Assembly (NCBI GenBank): GCA_044508265.1
Contig: JBIQIB010000169.1
Span: 1-6,449, forward strand
DNA length: 6,449 nucleotides
Direction of reading: 5' to 3'
DNA from: JAEZDP01 sp044508265
GTDB lineage: Bacteria > Acidobacteriota > Vicinamibacteria > Vicinamibacterales > Vicinamibacteraceae
The notes beneath the pieces are model-generated. The model worked only from the letters and a program-made list of their open reading frames with translations, ran no database searches and had not been told where the DNA came from. Below, in pieces: positions 1-6,449 of this stretch. Position numbers and translations under genes: made by a program. Within the stretch, counting starts at the first letter, position 1. The number at the start of each line of letters is the position of its first letter.

Positions 1-62
1 GTCGAGAGCGGTGAGCGGACGATCACGATCGCGCCCGAGACCGGCTCCGATCGCCCGCGCCG
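1..62. repeat. Left arm of a 62-bp inverted repeat (fold-back)
   Basis: Bases 1-55 are the exact reverse complement of 127-181. After one mismatch (56 against 126), bases 57-62 pair with 120-125. The pairing stops at 63/119, leaving a 57-base loop. The right arm encodes conserved radical SAM residues (about 344-361), whereas the left arm reads as its antisense. The left arm touches the window edge, so the repeat could extend further. It is most likely a chimeric join at a contig end. Confidence 0.95.
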
Positions 63-1210
63 AACAGCAGGTCTGCCCGCTCCAGGATCTCGTCGTTGGT
101 CATCGTCTTGTTGATGACACGGCGCAGGCGATCGGAGCCGGTCTCGGGCGCGATCGTGATCGTCCGCTCACCGCTCTCGACCAGCCGTCTGACGATGGGC
201 TCGGTGAGGTCGTCGAGCCGCAGCGAGGCCGGGCTGATGGAGTAGCCGAGGGCGGCCAGACGGTCGAGGATGTGCTCGATGTCCGGGTGGTCGCACAGCG
301 CGATCGAGACCAGTCCCGCACGCGTCGCATACGGGCGGGCCTGCTCGGCGATCGCGAGGATCCGCTCGGTGGGGAACGCACGGACGGGCAGGTAGTTGTA
401 GCCGGCCCAGCAGAAGCGGCAGAGGTTCGCGCAGCCGCGCACCACCTCCACGAGCAGCCTGGCGCCGAACTCGGTGTCGGGCGTGAAGATCGCCGTGTGG
501 GGCGGATTGAGCAGTTCCGTCGTGGCGACTGCCGCCTTGCGGATCGGCGCGGCCGCTCCAAGGTCGGCCTTGCCGTGCATGGCTGCCAGCGACCCGTCGG
601 ACGCATACTCGGGCTCCCACGCGGCCGGCACGTAGAAGCCCCGGCGTGCGCCGAGCCGGCGGAAGAGATCGGTACGCCCGGTCGCGGCGCGCACCTCTTC
701 GACGAACGCCGGCACGAGCGCCTCGCCCTCGCCCGCGGCCACGACGTCGACAAACGGCGCCAGCGGTTCGGGGTTCACGAACGTCACCGCGCCGCCGAGC
801 AGCACCAGGGGATCGCGTCCCTGCTGTCGTTCCGCCGAGTAGATCGGCAGCCCGGCCAGCCGCAGCATCGCAAGCAGGTTCGGGTAGTCCCATTCGAACG
901 AGACCGAGAACGCGAACACGTCGAAGTCGAAGACGGGCGTCTGCGACTCGATGGTCACCAGGCGGGCGCCCGAGGCGAGCTGCGCCTGCAGCTCCTGCTT
1001 CGGCGGCAGGAACACGCGCTCGCACACCACGTCGTCCAGCTCGTTGAAGAGCCTGTAGACCGTCTGCAGCCCGAGGTTGGACATGCCGACGAAGTACGTG
1101 TTCGGGAACGCCAGAGCAATGCGCAGGCGATCGCCGTGAGGTTTGACGATCGCCCCCCGCTCGCGCGACAGGGTGGCACGGGCGCGTTCACGAAGATCGT
1201 TGGCGTTCAT
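23..1210 (-). CDS. B12-binding-type radical SAM protein (TIGR03960-like), 3' end broken by a fold-back
   Basis: This resembles the uncharacterised TIGR03960-like radical SAM proteins, which use an iron-sulphur cluster and S-adenosylmethionine; its substrate is unknown. The N-terminal part (about 28-165) looks like a cobalamin-binding-type Rossmann domain, with IALAFPNTYFVGMSNLGLQ (31-49), LLGGAVTFVNPEP (137-149) and AAGEGEALV (158-166). The radical SAM cluster motif CxxxCxxC is C260, C264 and C267 within RGCANLCRFCWAGYNY. It continues to APETGSDRLRRVINKT (354-369), a hallmark of the family. Only about 120 residues follow the cysteines, too few to finish the barrel. Native coding ends near position 56: the last ten residues, GDRSRSRARS, and the TGA at 23-25 come from an inverted copy of 127-181 read antisense. 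ATG 1210 has no clear Shine-Dalgarno sequence, but the start fits the usual N-terminus. The gene is therefore partial, and full-length relatives are longer. Confidence 0.85.
   Translation of the reverse strand: MNANDLRERARATLSRERGAIVKPHGDRLRIALAFPNTYFVGMSNLGLQTVYRLFNELDDVVCERVFLPPKQELQAQLASGARLVTIESQTPVFDFDVFAFSVSFEWDYPNLLAMLRLAGLPIYSAERQQGRDPLVLLGGAVTFVNPEPLAPFVDVVAAGEGEALVPAFVEEVRAATGRTDLFRRLGARRGFYVPAAWEPEYASDGSLAAMHGKADLGAAAPIRKAAVATTELLNPPHTAIFTPDTEFGARLLVEVVRGCANLCRFCWAGYNYLPVRAFPTERILAIAEQARPYATRAGLVSIALCDHPDIEHILDRLAALGYSISPASLRLDDLTEPIVRRLVESGERTITIAPETGSDRLRRVINKTMTNDEILERADLLFGAGDRSRSRARS
120..181. repeat. Right arm of the 62-bp inverted repeat, the native copy
   Basis: This arm lies in frame inside the radical SAM gene and encodes part of the conserved ESGERTITIAPETGSDR segment. 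It is therefore the original sequence, and bases 1-62 are the copied, inverted arm. Pairing is 61 of 62 bases. Confidence 0.95.
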
Positions 1211-1561
1211 AGGTTCTGTCGGGTGACGGCAGCGTGGCCGGCCTGCCGTCGGCCGAACCGGGTCCCGGCGTGTGCCACGGCATCGACGCCGGCGGCGGGG
1301 CGCCCTCGCGGGCGCTCACGCGCGCCGGGTACGGACGGCGGGCCACCGTGGCACGTGCGACGCCGCTCCGGGTTCGCCGGCGAGGTCGTCCGCGAGCTCG
1401 CGCTGCACAGACGCCGGTCGAAGCGCCGCTGGATCTATCTACTGTACCACCGGGTAGAGAACGAGGAGCCGCCACGGGCGCGGCGGCGGTGGGGAGCCGG
1501 CGCGCGCCATGGCACAGGAGTGGAACGGGCGGCAGCCGCCGGTGCCGGCGGCGCCTGAGCG
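1211..1561. other. 351-bp gap between ftsZ and the radical SAM gene, no supported gene
   Basis: The open frames here, such as one at 1188-1475 on the minus strand, are arginine- and proline-rich, match no family I recognise and lack a convincing ribosome binding site. I see the hairpin next to ftsZ (1535-1552), a perfect 6-bp stem with a TCGC loop at 1300-1315 on the plus strand, a GCACGTGC palindrome at 1351-1358 and one AT-richer island at about 1430-1465. None is strong enough to name. Any promoter for the radical SAM gene would be expected in this gap. Confidence 0.6.
1535..1552 (-). terminator. GC-rich hairpin just downstream of ftsZ (possible transcript end or stabiliser)
   Basis: On the minus strand GCCGCCGG and CCGGCGGC are perfect inverted copies separated by two bases, starting about ten bases after the ftsZ TGA. 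In RNA this would fold as about seven G-C pairs with a four-base loop. There is no run of T afterwards, so it is not a classical intrinsic terminator. It could be a 3'-end stabiliser, or a chance pairing in GC-rich DNA. Confidence 0.35.
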
Positions 1562-2833
1562 TCAGTCGTGCTGCGGACGCAGGAACGCCGGCACGTCGAT
1601 GGGCGACGAGCCCGCGCCGTCGGTCCCGGTCGCCAGATCGAGGTCCAGGTCGCCGGCCGCCCGCGCGGGCAGCTCCACGGCGGGCCGGCGGACGATCGAC
1701 ACGCGCGAGGGCATCGGGTCGCCTGCGGGAACCTCCGGATTCCAGCCCTGGTACTGATGCAGCTCGACGGGCGTCTGACTCGGCGCGCCGCGCGAGGCCA
1801 TCTCCGGCTTGTCGAACCCGGTCGCGATGACCGTGATCTTGATCTGCCCCTCCATCGTCGGATCGACGACCGCGCCGAAGATGATGTTGGCGTCTTCGTG
1901 CGCGGCCTCCTGGATGATCGACGACGCCTCGCTCACCTCGAGCAGCGAGATGTCGGTGCCGCCCGTCACGTTGATGATCACGCCGCGTGCGCCGCGCACG
2001 GAGGCGTCCTCGAGCAGCGGGCTCGAGATGGCGCGATTGGCGGCTTCCATCGCGCGGTCTTCACCGTCGGCGACGCCGGTGCCCATGATGGCGAAGCCCA
2101 TCCCCGACATGATCGTCTTGACGTCGGCGAAGTCGAGGTTGATCAGACCCGGCACGAGGATCAGGTCGGAGATGCCCTGAATGGCCTGCCGGAGGATGTC
2201 GTCGGCGGCCGCGAAGGCATCCGGCAGCGGCGTGCGGCGATCGATCGTCGCGAGCAGGCGCTCGTTCGGGATCGTGATGACCGTGTCCACGCAGTCACGC
2301 AGCTCGGTCAGGCCACGCTCGGCCTGCGTCGCGCGGCGCCGGCCTTCGAACTTGAACGGGCGCGTGACCACCGCGATGGTCAGCGCACCCAGCTCGGTCG
2401 CCAGGCTGGCGATGACCGGGGCCGCGCCGGTTCCGGTGCCGCCGCCGAGCCCGGTCGTCACGAAGACCATGTCGGCGCCGTCGAGCACCTCGATGAGCTT
2501 GTCGGTGTCTTCGAGCGCGGCGTTGCGTCCGACGTTCGGGTCGGCGCCCGCGCCGAGCCCCTTCGTCAGCTTGCCGCCGATCTGAATCTTCGTGGGCGCC
2601 GGGCTCTGCTGCAGCGCCTGCAGGTCGGTGTTGGCGACGATGAACTCGACGCCGCTGAGGCCCGAGCGCACCATGCGGTTGACCGCGTTGCTGCCGCCAC
2701 CGCCCACGCCGACGACCTTGATGCGTGCGCCGGCGCGCACCTCGGTGTCGAGTGTGAGCCGGAGCCGCGCCTCGTCCTGCGCATCCCGTCCCGTCGTGCC
2801 GTGGAATCCCATCCCCTGTCTGTCCATCCCCAC
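1562..2833 (-). CDS. ftsZ: Cell division protein FtsZ (tubulin-like GTPase)
   Basis: FtsZ polymerises with GTP into the cytoplasmic Z-ring that organises septation. The 423 residues (counted from GTG 2833) show an N-terminal extension (1-37), the nucleotide-binding start RIKVVGVGGGGSNAVNRM (37-54), the tubulin signature GGGTGTG (130-136), the T7 loop NLDFAD (232-237) that completes the catalytic site of the neighbouring subunit, the C-terminal core ending near residue 340, a variable linker (about 341-408) and the conserved tail IDVPAFLR (412-419) that binds FtsA. The last is consistent with the intact FtsA next door. The start is uncertain: GTG 2833, ATG 2827 and ATG 2812 are in frame, and none has a clean, well-spaced Shine-Dalgarno sequence. 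The stop is TGA. A GC-rich hairpin follows the stop, suggesting that the division operon may end here. Confidence 0.99.
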   Translation of the reverse strand: MGMDRQGMGFHGTTGRDAQDEARLRLTLDTEVRAGARIKVVGVGGGGSNAVNRMVRSGLSGVEFIVANTDLQALQQSPAPTKIQIGGKLTKGLGAGADPNVGRNAALEDTDKLIEVLDGADMVFVTTGLGGGTGTGAAPVIASLATELGALTIAVVTRPFKFEGRRRATQAERGLTELRDCVDTVITIPNERLLATIDRRTPLPDAFAAADDILRQAIQGISDLILVPGLINLDFADVKTIMSGMGFAIMGTGVADGEDRAMEAANRAISSPLLEDASVRGARGVIINVTGGTDISLLEVSEASSIIQEAAHEDANIIFGAVVDPTMEGQIKITVIATGFDKPEMASRGAPSQTPVELHQYQGWNPEVPAGDPMPSRVSIVRRPAVELPARAAGDLDLDLATGTDGAGSSPIDVPAFLRPQHD

Positions 2834-2914
2834 CCGCTTTCGAATGTCGTGTCGTCTGCCAACTCACGGCACGCCCCACGCAGCGCGCCGCCTCCCTGCC
2901 CGGCCGCTGTGCCC

Positions 2915-4156
<1,242 letters not shown>

Positions 4157-4160
4157 GCGT

Positions 4161-4165
4161 CCTCC
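4161..4165 (-). promoter_or_regulatory. Ribosome binding site for ftsA
   Basis: The minus strand reads GGAGG followed by four bases and then GTG at 4156-4154. It sits in the 30-bp ftsQ-ftsA gap. This supports GTG as the ftsA start, which gives the expected N-terminus leading straight into the first phosphate-binding motif. Confidence 0.85.
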
Positions 4166-4186
4166 ATCCCCTGCTGTACTGCACGT

Positions 4187-5143
4187 TCATTCCTGCCCCG
4201 CCATGTCGTCGGGAATGACGTCGGCCCGATCGTCGACGTCGTCCATGTCAGCGGCCGTCACCGGCAGACGGCCGTCCTCCGCGGCCGCCACCGGCACGAA
4301 GGTGGCGCCGTCGCGGCGCGGGCGGATGTACACGCGATCGTCGAACCGCAGGTCGACGTACTCGAGATCCGCCGCCATCGTCCGCAGCCTCTCGGCCATG
4401 TCGAGGTACGACTGGAGCCGCACTGCGAACTCGCCGTCGCCGAGGTGCAAGAGCGTCGTGTCGTCGTTGAGCGTCACGACGAGGTCGCGCGGCTTCGACA
4501 CGTCGAGCTGCGACACACGCCACAGCAGGCCGGCGGCCGACAGGTCCTGCAGCGCCGCCGCAACGAGTTCCGTCCGCGCGTCCGCCTGCTCCGCGTCGTC
4601 ACCTGCCAACCAGCCTTCGAGCAGCGGCAGGTCGAGGGAGCCGTACCGGGGGCCGTAGTCGTCCACGACGCTGCCTTCGACGTCGACGAGCTGCAGCGTG
4701 CGACCCACACGCGCGATCGCCACGGGCACGCGTTCCTCGATCACGACGTCGATGGCATCCGGCAGCACGCGTCTGAGCGAGGCGTCCTTGACCCACGGCG
4801 AGCTCAGCAGCCGCTGCCGCCACGGCTCGAGCGGCGTCACCACCGCGTTGCTCCCGTAGAGGCCGTCGAGCAGCAGCGTCACTTCGCCCGTCGACAGCCG
4901 CTCCGTGCCCTGGACGTGCAGGTGCTGCACGGCGAACCAGGCGCTGGCGGTGACGGCCGTGTACGTGAAGGCGCCAACCCAGACGAGGCCTCCCACGAGG
5001 AGGCCAATCTTCGTGCCGCGGGCCGCGCGTTCGAGCCAGACACGCCTGGCCGACCGCTCGCCACGCGATCGCGAGCGCCGGAAGCGCCTGTCGGGCGGCG
5101 GCACGCCGCCTACACGCCGGGCGCGCGGCAGGCGTCGCGACAT
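4187..5143 (-). CDS. ftsQ: Cell division protein FtsQ (POTRA domain, DivIB family)
   Basis: FtsQ is a bitopic inner-membrane protein that, in well-studied bacteria, joins FtsB and FtsL and connects the Z-ring to septal peptidoglycan synthesis. The 318 residues show the family layout: a very arginine-rich cytoplasmic tail (1-45), one membrane segment (about 46-68, from IGLLVGGLVWVGAFTYTAV), a POTRA domain (about 71-139, starting VQHLHVQGTERLS, with SSPWVKDASLRRVLPDAIDV) and a periplasmic beta domain (about 140-275, including EGSVVDDYG and LPLLEG). A strongly acidic tail follows (about 289-318). The ATG start is fixed by AGGAGGTG five bases upstream and by the one-base overlap with the murC stop. 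FtsQ sequences diverge widely, so the call rests on architecture, POTRA motifs and the murC/ftsA neighbours. No murB or ddl lies between murC and ftsQ. Confidence 0.94.
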   Translation of the reverse strand: MSRRLPRARRVGGVPPPDRRFRRSRSRGERSARRVWLERAARGTKIGLLVGGLVWVGAFTYTAVTASAWFAVQHLHVQGTERLSTGEVTLLLDGLYGSNAVVTPLEPWRQRLLSSPWVKDASLRRVLPDAIDVVIEERVPVAIARVGRTLQLVDVEGSVVDDYGPRYGSLDLPLLEGWLAGDDAEQADARTELVAAALQDLSAAGLLWRVSQLDVSKPRDLVVTLNDDTTLLHLGDGEFAVRLQSYLDMAERLRTMAADLEYVDLRFDDRVYIRPRRDGATFVPVAAAEDGRLPVTAADMDDVDDRADVIPDDMAGQE

Positions 5144-6449
5144 CAGGCCACCTCCTGTCGCAGCCGGGCCAGGATGTGCGGGCCCATGCGGCCGATCGAG
5201 CCGGCGCCGAGCGTGAGAACGAGATCACCCGGCCGCGCCTCGTCGGCCACTGCGGCCGGCGCGTCCTCGAGGTCGGCCAGCACCCGCACGCGGGCGCCGC
5301 CGTGTGATGCGATGCGCGCGGCGAGTGCCTCCGACGAGACGCCGTCCATCGGCGGCTCGCTGGCCGCATAGATCGGCGCCAGCAGGACGACGTCTGCCGA
5401 CGCGAGCGTCTCGGCGAAGCCCTCGAGCAGCGCGGCCGTTCGCGTGTAGCGATGCGGCTGGAACACGACGATCAGCCGGCGCTGCCACGCCTCCCTGAGC
5501 GCGCGCAGGACGGCGGCGATCTCGGTCGGGTGGTGGCCGTAGTCGTCCACCACCAGCACGTCGCGGGCGTCGCCAATCGTCTGCAATCGCCTGTCGGCGC
5601 CGGCGAACTGCTCGAGCGCCGCCGCGGCAACCTCGAACGGCACGTCGAGTTCGAGGGCGACGCCGAGCGCCGCCAGGGCGTTGCGCAGGTTGTGCCGCCC
5701 CGGCACGCGCAGGCGCAGCGATCCGAGCGCCAGGGGCTCGTCGCCGGCGGATTGCCGGTGGAACACGCGGCAGGTGGTACCGCCGTCGGCCGCGGCCACG
5801 TCCCGGGCCGTGAGCGCAGCGTCGGCGGCGTCGATGCCATACGTGACGACGCGCCGGGTCATGCGCGGCACGAGCGCCAGCAGCTCCGGATCGTCGGCGC
5901 ACACGATGGCCGCGCCATGGAACGGCACGCGGTTGGCGAACGTGACGAACGCGTCGAGTACCCTGTCGAACGACCCGTAGTGGTCGAGGTGCTCGTGGTC
6001 GACGTTGGTGATCACGCTGATCACCGGCGCCATCATGAGGAACGACCCGTCGCTTTCGTCGGCTTCCGCGACGAAGTACCGGCCCTGCCCCAGGCGTGCG
6101 TTGCTGCCGAATGCCTGCAGGCGCCCGCCGATGACCGCCGTGGGGTCGAGGCCGGCCTGCTCGAGGACGAACGCCACCATCGACGTCGTCGTGGTCTTGC
6201 CGTGCGCGCCGCCGATCGCGATGCCGTACTTCGTCCGCATCAGCTCGGCGAGGAGCTCGCCGCGCGGCACCACCGGAATGGCACGGGCGCGCGCCGCCAC
6301 GAGCTCCGGGTTGTCTGGCCGGACGGCAGACGACACCACCACCGCATCGGCATCGCCGACATGGCTGGCCGCATGGCCCTCGTGGACGCGCACACCCATC
6401 CCTTCGAGCCGGCGGGTCAGGTCTGACGCCTTCGCGTCGGATCCGCTCA
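5143..6449 (-). CDS. murC: UDP-N-acetylmuramate--L-alanine ligase MurC, partial (N-terminus outside window)
   Basis: MurC is the cytoplasmic, ATP-dependent ligase that adds L-alanine to UDP-MurNAc, the first peptide step of peptidoglycan precursor synthesis. The frame stays open to the window edge, so the ATG at 6399 is internal: upstream of it the frame reads SGSDAKASDLTRRLEG, the usual MurC continuation of the N-terminal Rossmann segment. About 30 residues, including the glycine-rich UDP-binding loop, should lie beyond the edge. In the 434 visible residues I see the ATP P-loop GGAHGKTTTT (79-88; many MurCs have GTHGKT, so Ala replaces Thr), EADESDGSF (128-136), NVDHEHLDH (148-156), GRHNLRNALAAL (250-261), DDYGHHP (301-307) and FQPHRYTRT (329-337). 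This is the central ATPase domain followed by the C-terminal Mur ligase domain. The TGA stop overlaps the ftsQ start. One TCA serine codon is visible at 6424-6426. The family assignment is secure; the true start cannot be seen. Confidence 0.97.
   Translation of the reverse strand, partial: SGSDAKASDLTRRLEGMGVRVHEGHAASHVGDADAVVVSSAVRPDNPELVAARARAIPVVPRGELLAELMRTKYGIAIGGAHGKTTTTSMVAFVLEQAGLDPTAVIGGRLQAFGSNARLGQGRYFVAEADESDGSFLMMAPVISVITNVDHEHLDHYGSFDRVLDAFVTFANRVPFHGAAIVCADDPELLALVPRMTRRVVTYGIDAADAALTARDVAAADGGTTCRVFHRQSAGDEPLALGSLRLRVPGRHNLRNALAALGVALELDVPFEVAAAALEQFAGADRRLQTIGDARDVLVVDDYGHHPTEIAAVLRALREAWQRRLIVVFQPHRYTRTAALLEGFAETLASADVVLLAPIYAASEPPMDGVSSEALAARIASHGGARVRVLADLEDAPAAVADEARPGDLVLTLGAGSIGRMGPHILARLRQEVA
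5149..5156 (-). promoter_or_regulatory. Strong ribosome binding site for ftsQ inside the end of murC
   Basis: On the minus strand these bases read AGGAGGTG, a full complement to the 16S rRNA anti-Shine-Dalgarno core, five bases before the ftsQ ATG (5143-5141). The site lies within the last codons of murC. With the TGATG stop/start overlap it fixes the ftsQ start and indicates translational coupling, with strong independent initiation also possible. Confidence 0.9.

Noticed and set aside
1..181. The inverted repeat as a terminator, attachment site, hairpin telomere or transposon end
   Set aside because: The right arm is conserved protein-coding sequence, there is no transposase, recombinase or T-run, and the mismatch pattern fits copy-back priming.
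1300..1315. Short GC hairpin in the intergenic gap (6-bp stem, TCGC loop)
   Set aside because: Stems this short are expected by chance in DNA this GC-rich, and no T-run follows on either strand.
1430..1465. Promoter for the radical SAM gene
   Set aside because: TAGATA is a poor -10 match and no -35 element stands at the right distance, so it is noted only as an AT-richer island.
1188..1475. A 95-residue minus-strand frame in the ftsZ-radical SAM gap
   Set aside because: Its composition is Arg/Pro/Ala-rich, it overlaps the start of the radical SAM gene out of frame, and it has no clear ribosome binding site or family resemblance.
11..1558. A 515-residue open frame on the plus strand
   Set aside because: It is antisense to the radical SAM gene in the same aligned register, begins inside the fold-back arm, and has a low-complexity, arginine-rich composition.
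5143..6399. murC starting at ATG 6399 as a complete gene
   Set aside because: The frame continues upstream to the window edge and encodes typical MurC residues there (SGSDAKASDLTRRLEG), so this ATG is internal and the gene is cut by the edge.

Overview
The window is a high-GC bacterial stretch in which every convincing gene lies on the minus strand. Read in the direction of transcription, from high to low coordinates, the order is murC (its N-terminus is cut off by the window edge), ftsQ, ftsA, ftsZ and then, after a 351-bp gap, a B12-binding-type radical SAM protein. The first four are the distal end of a division and cell wall (dcw) cluster. The high GC, the FtsZ and FtsA sequence style and the murC-ftsQ-ftsA-ftsZ order suggest a Gram-negative-type bacterium. 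Acidobacteriota, perhaps a Vicinamibacteria-like lineage, is my best guess. That rests on sequence style alone and is low confidence.

Layout: 5143-6449 is murC, the UDP-MurNAc:L-alanine ligase. Its TGA stop overlaps the ftsQ ATG by one base (TGATG), and a near-perfect Shine-Dalgarno sequence for ftsQ lies inside the end of murC. 4187-5143 is ftsQ. After 30 bp comes ftsA (2915-4156, GTG start, strong GGAGG). After 81 bp comes ftsZ (1562-2833, GTG or a nearby ATG start). 1211-1561 holds no gene I can support, only a GC-rich hairpin just past the ftsZ stop. 23-1210 is the radical SAM gene, which is broken at its 3' end.

How the genes work together: MurC makes the first peptide-adding step of the peptidoglycan precursor. 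FtsZ forms the Z-ring, FtsA ties it to the inner membrane, and FtsQ links the ring to the periplasmic septal synthesis machinery. The tight spacing from murC to ftsZ suggests one transcript with translational coupling at murC/ftsQ. The radical SAM protein has no known role in division, and its placement here may be incidental.

The most unusual thing in the window is at its left edge. Bases 1-62 are an inverted copy of bases 120-181 (61 of 62 pair), inside a conserved coding region. This looks like a fold-back chimera at a contig end and not like biology. It gives the radical SAM reading frame a false tail and a false stop. I found no mobile element, CRISPR array, tRNA, rRNA or undescribed system here; apart from the left edge this is an ordinary dcw region.
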